A stretch of DNA of 64,000 nucleotides from Sipunculus nudus (Eukaryota; Annelida; Sipuncula; Golfingiida; Sipunculidae): assembly GCA_026874595.1 (NCBI GenBank), contig CM049309.1, positions 72,088,926 through 72,152,925 on the forward strand, read 5' to 3'. The notes under the pieces are model-generated. The model had not been told where the DNA came from. It was given only the letters and a program-made list of their open reading frames with translations, and made no database searches. This document shows, in pieces, positions 60,771-64,000 of the stretch (position 1 is the stretch's first letter; every line of letters begins with the position of its first letter). A program made the position numbers and the translations under genes.

Positions 60771-63219
60771 TGTACATGTTGTACATATAGGTTTTATCCA
60801 AGACATTTTATTTAAACCTTTTGAGTAGAGGAAAACAAAACTGTAATAAATCATAAACTTGATGTCAAAGCTGTGACAAGCAGAGGGTTACAATAATTCT
60901 GGTTCCCAGAAATTCACAACCACTTTCTCATATATTTGATCATGAAAGTTGCTGCATTGACTATTAACTCCTTACATTTACATTATGCAAAAAAAAATGC
61001 AATGTTTCATCTTAAGTGCATGTTACATCACATCATTGCTATTGCCATTTAAAAAGAGGTAGATAAACTTCAAACAAACAAAAAATTACAAATACTGTCT
61101 TTAACACTACCTGTTTTGAATTTATTGCTGTTTTCCCTCTTCAATAAAATAATGAAGCAGTTAACATGTTTGCAGTATATCCTTCTGACATCTGACCTGT
61201 GACATCTGGGTTTTAGTGGCAATAATAAAAACAGTGGAAACCACAGGAATGCTTGTGAAATGTTGCAAAGAAAGACTCAAGTGTTTGATTAGGACAGGAA
61301 AATATGACAAAAAGATACTCAGAGAACAGTGCTAAAGTGCAAATTTATCTGCAGTGAGTTTTGCTGTAGTAGTAGAAAACTGAAGTGAATTACATGCTGG
61401 TTATGATAGCAAATTAAATAAGGAAGGCTGCATAAGAACAATCAAACCAAGTGCCTAATGGGCCATTGTCCCTAACTTTATAATAAACGGCTGCACTAAA
61501 TTCTCTGGCCTGAGATCAATCATTTTTCAAACATCAATACTAATTATGCATTTAATGAAATTATGTGATATCATCATATGATTATGCTTAATACCATATC
61601 ATTAATTATTTGCACACAAGTGTTTATCATGACAGTCATTGTGATATCACTGGTCACACAATCACCAGTGAAGCTGAAACAGGTCATCTAAGATGGCTCT
61701 ATACAGTGATGCTCCTTGGGTGAGAACATTCATTTATGGATATGTCCATGGCCTGCTGGTGGCTATGTACTTAAGGAGGATAGCCATATGTCAACCATAT
61801 GATAAGAATGATATGCTGTTATAAATAATCTTCTGAATTTCAGGTCTCAATATTCATTGGGCTGGGAATTCTCCATAAGCCCTAACCTGTCGTTCAGACA
61901 TCAAAGTGAATTTGTAATATTCTAGCTATTAAAACTTCACCATTTTGTCTCATAGGCACTATAAGAGTTCTAATGGAGACCTTGTAGGAGTGTGATTATT
62001 TTATTAATCTACATCTGTATAATAAGCAAAAGCATATATTCTCTGTATATACCTAAATTTACGATGATTGCCATATGAACCTCAAGGCAAAACTATAATC
62101 TTAAGATATCAAGATATCCTGATATTAACCAGAAACAGCCACTGCCCACTTGCAGTTGTAAACAATATCATGTTTGTATAGTTAAATTCTATGGGGATTG
62201 GCAGTTAGTCTGAAAATGGTCCCCATTTGAAAAATTGAATGCAATAAACATTCCAGTGAAAGGTACAAGATTCCAACTTTTTCATTCTTCATGTAAAAAA
62301 AATCCATTATGCATAAGAATATTATAAAACTTGATATTTTGAATGAAAGGAAAGGGTCAATACCAAACTAGATTATCTGATCTTATGTTTGTAAATTTTC
62401 CATTGAATCATACCCTCCATCCTGCAAATGAGTGATGGCCACTTAGAAATGTCTGACAACAACTTTTCCTGACAGCATGCATGGTTGGAATCACACACAT
62501 ACAGTTCATTTGGAATCTTATTTTAACAACTGTGTTGGGGTCTGTTAAAGGGACATAATCAGGAGCAATATTATGCCTATTCTTTCACACTATCAGTTCA
62601 GTTTTGCTGTATACAAAAGTTTCCCAGAAAAACCATACCAGCACAGTCTCAGTACCTCTCATTTGGATGCTTAAAACCTTGTTATGCCTCTGCGTGTTTG
62701 TAAACACACAAATTTTCAGGTAGCGTGAACATGTAATACATTTTTGGGGCCAAGTCAGTCAGGGCATCTCATGATTGGCAGGTGTTGTGGCTCAGCGATG
62801 AACAGTCCCACGTGCTGTGTTTATGTTGACACCTTTTATCATGCCCGGTCCACTGTTTATAACACTCGTTTACAGGAGTAAGCAAATGGTTTCAGGGCAA
62901 TGTTTTGGCAAGTGCAAATTTATTTTAAAGGCAAGAACCTATTTTGCGAGTTATTTCAACATGCTTTATAGGTGACTGGGCCCCTTTAGGTGAATTTTAT
63001 ATGAATACATTTATACTGTTAAAATAAATCTATATCTCTTTATTTCACAAGCTTTACTTTCTTAGTTAAAACATTATACTAACCTATTCTCTATGGATTT
63101 TAATTGTTATCCACAATTACATGTACTATTATGTAAATAGTGTTACTGACAATTAAATTAAAACAATCAGCATTTAAACGTGCTCAGTCTCTCTTAGCTC
63201 TGATATCCTAATTTAAAAA
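60771..63219. other. Downstream flank of the LACTB-like gene
   Basis: AT-rich and free of microsatellites. No second gene or repeat recognised. It may include an extended 3' UTR. Confidence 0.5.
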
Positions 63220-63225
63220 TTTATT
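63220..63225 (-). terminator. Candidate poly(A) signal of the LACTB-like gene
   Basis: AATAAA on the gene strand, 165 bases past the LACTB stop codon. A second AATAAA lies at 63044-63039. Confidence 0.45.
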
Positions 63226-63389
63226 AATACCTGATGTGCTACATTTGAATTTGCACTTTTTGGCATGATGGATGCCTATATTTGACTACAGAATAAGTTT
63301 TGTATTTGTACAAGTATTGCAACTAAACCAAATGTATATATAACCCTAACCCTCAGAAGTCAGAACATGTTAAAACTAAGAAATAAAAT

Positions 63390-63918
63390 TTACAACTCAA
63401 CTTGAGCAAATTCTTCAGCAATCTGCACCCCAAGGTTATGGAGGCCTACGCTCTGCATGTTGACCATTACTGCTACAACTATTCCATTTGGTAAACGCTG
63501 ATTATCACTAACATCTTTGGTAGGCAATACAGTCAGAACACTGCTAGCACCAACAGCGCCCCCTGTGTGACTGATAGAGAACTGCTGTTCTTTCCCCTCC
63601 CCATACTCCTTCTTGTATGGAACGACTACCCATCCCATCCCATAATACCAATCATTGTTCTTGCTCATTTTGGCTGCCTTCACCGGTGTCCATAATTTCT
63701 CCATTGTCTCAGGTTTTAAGTATCCTGGTAACTTGTTTTCCTTAGTTTCAGTGGGAGTATCCTCATGTAGATGGCGCCACTGGTAGCTGTACAGCATGGC
63801 ATTACCAAATTTCAGCAGATCTGCAGTATTGGACAGAAGCCCGCCTCCAGCCCACTTGCACGAGTTGTCAACATATGCTGTGTTGATGATTCTACCCTTT
63901 TTGTTCTTTGTGTAGAAC
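63390..63918 (-). CDS. LACTB: LACTB-like serine beta-lactamase-related protein, C-terminal exon (partial gene)
   Basis: Last coding exon of a mitochondrial LACTB-type protein, a class C beta-lactamase/penicillin-binding-protein fold serine hydrolase. In vertebrates it polymerises into filaments in the intermembrane space. The acceptor TTTTGCAG at 63920-63919 leads into one base of a split codon and then 175 residues to TAA at 63392-63390. Recognisable segments in order are AGGGLLSNTADLLKFGNAML, LPGYLKPETMEKLWTPV, YYGMGWVV, the HTGGAVGASSVL block (the third active-site motif, equivalent to KTG), and a closing VNMQSVG segment. The order, spacing and C-terminus match the LACTB family well. The catalytic SxxK and YxN motifs must lie in upstream exons right of position 64000, so activity cannot be judged here. 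The exon is intact. The neighbouring 10 kb to the left shows no other gene. Confidence 0.92.
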
Positions 63919-64000
63919 CTGCAAAACATAAACACCAAGACAGTCAGAGACTGCACATGCTTGGCGCTACTGACATCTGGGGAGTGAAGAGAGAACTACA

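Noticed and set aside
63919-63956. Extension of the LACTB frame to 63956
   Set aside because: The extra 12 residues lie upstream of a good AG acceptor and read as intron.

Overview
The window is eukaryotic and almost certainly metazoan. It is AT-rich, gene-poor, has spliced genes with GT/AG introns, and carries about 25 long (TA)n arrays plus (CT)n, (TG)n and (AAT)n tracts. A two-exon DMRTA-type gene, a LACTB exon, a pogo/Tigger transposon and tRNA-derived SINE pieces fit a lophotrochozoan, most likely a mollusc. That taxon is an inference from general character; no diagnostic sequence fixes it. No bacterial operon, CRISPR array, rRNA or intact tRNA was found.

Two cellular genes are clear, both on the minus strand. 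The first is a DMRTA (Dmrt4/5-type) transcription factor. Exon 1 (31704 to 31170) carries the DM zinc-binding domain and exon 2 (21273 to 20483) carries the DMA domain. A 9.9 kb intron separates them, and the splice phases fit directly to give a 441-residue protein. The second is the last exon of a LACTB-like serine beta-lactamase-fold protein (63918 to 63390), whose upstream exons lie beyond the right edge. The DMRTA gene sits in a large noncoding neighbourhood with GC-richer islands at about 17.7-18.7, 22.7-23.2, 24.2-24.6, 26.2-27.4, 31.7-32.6, 33.8-34.6, 37.0-37.2, 41.9-42.4, 43.1-43.7 and 51.1-52.0 kb. These are enhancer or conserved-element candidates, and several contain recognisable binding-site words.

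Repeats fill much of the rest. At 10.39-13.71 kb lies a minisatellite with a 44-bp unit (about 75 copies) and internal higher-order duplications of 569 and 262 bp. A pogo/Tigger transposon (44598-47087) has TIRs at TA and a transposase broken by one in-frame stop and one frameshift. Its left end, with flanking DNA, is tandemly duplicated at 43.84-44.39 kb. A related 180-bp MITE lies at 38308-38487 and a truncated relative ends at 35720. At 48080-51010 is a 2.93 kb element with 29-bp perfect terminal inverted repeats, set inside a (TA)n array. It has no recognisable protein and carries seven exact copies of a 15-bp core (TAGTGTCCGTAGACA). This is the best candidate for something undescribed. 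Many transposon ends in the window abut (TA)n arrays directly.

The right third (52-63.2 kb) is AT-rich noncoding sequence with small tandem repeats, poly-C tracts and a GGACTC-rich degenerate repeat also seen near 40.6-41.1 kb. Most open frames in the window are translations of (TA)n and (CT)n microsatellites or chance frames and are not annotated.
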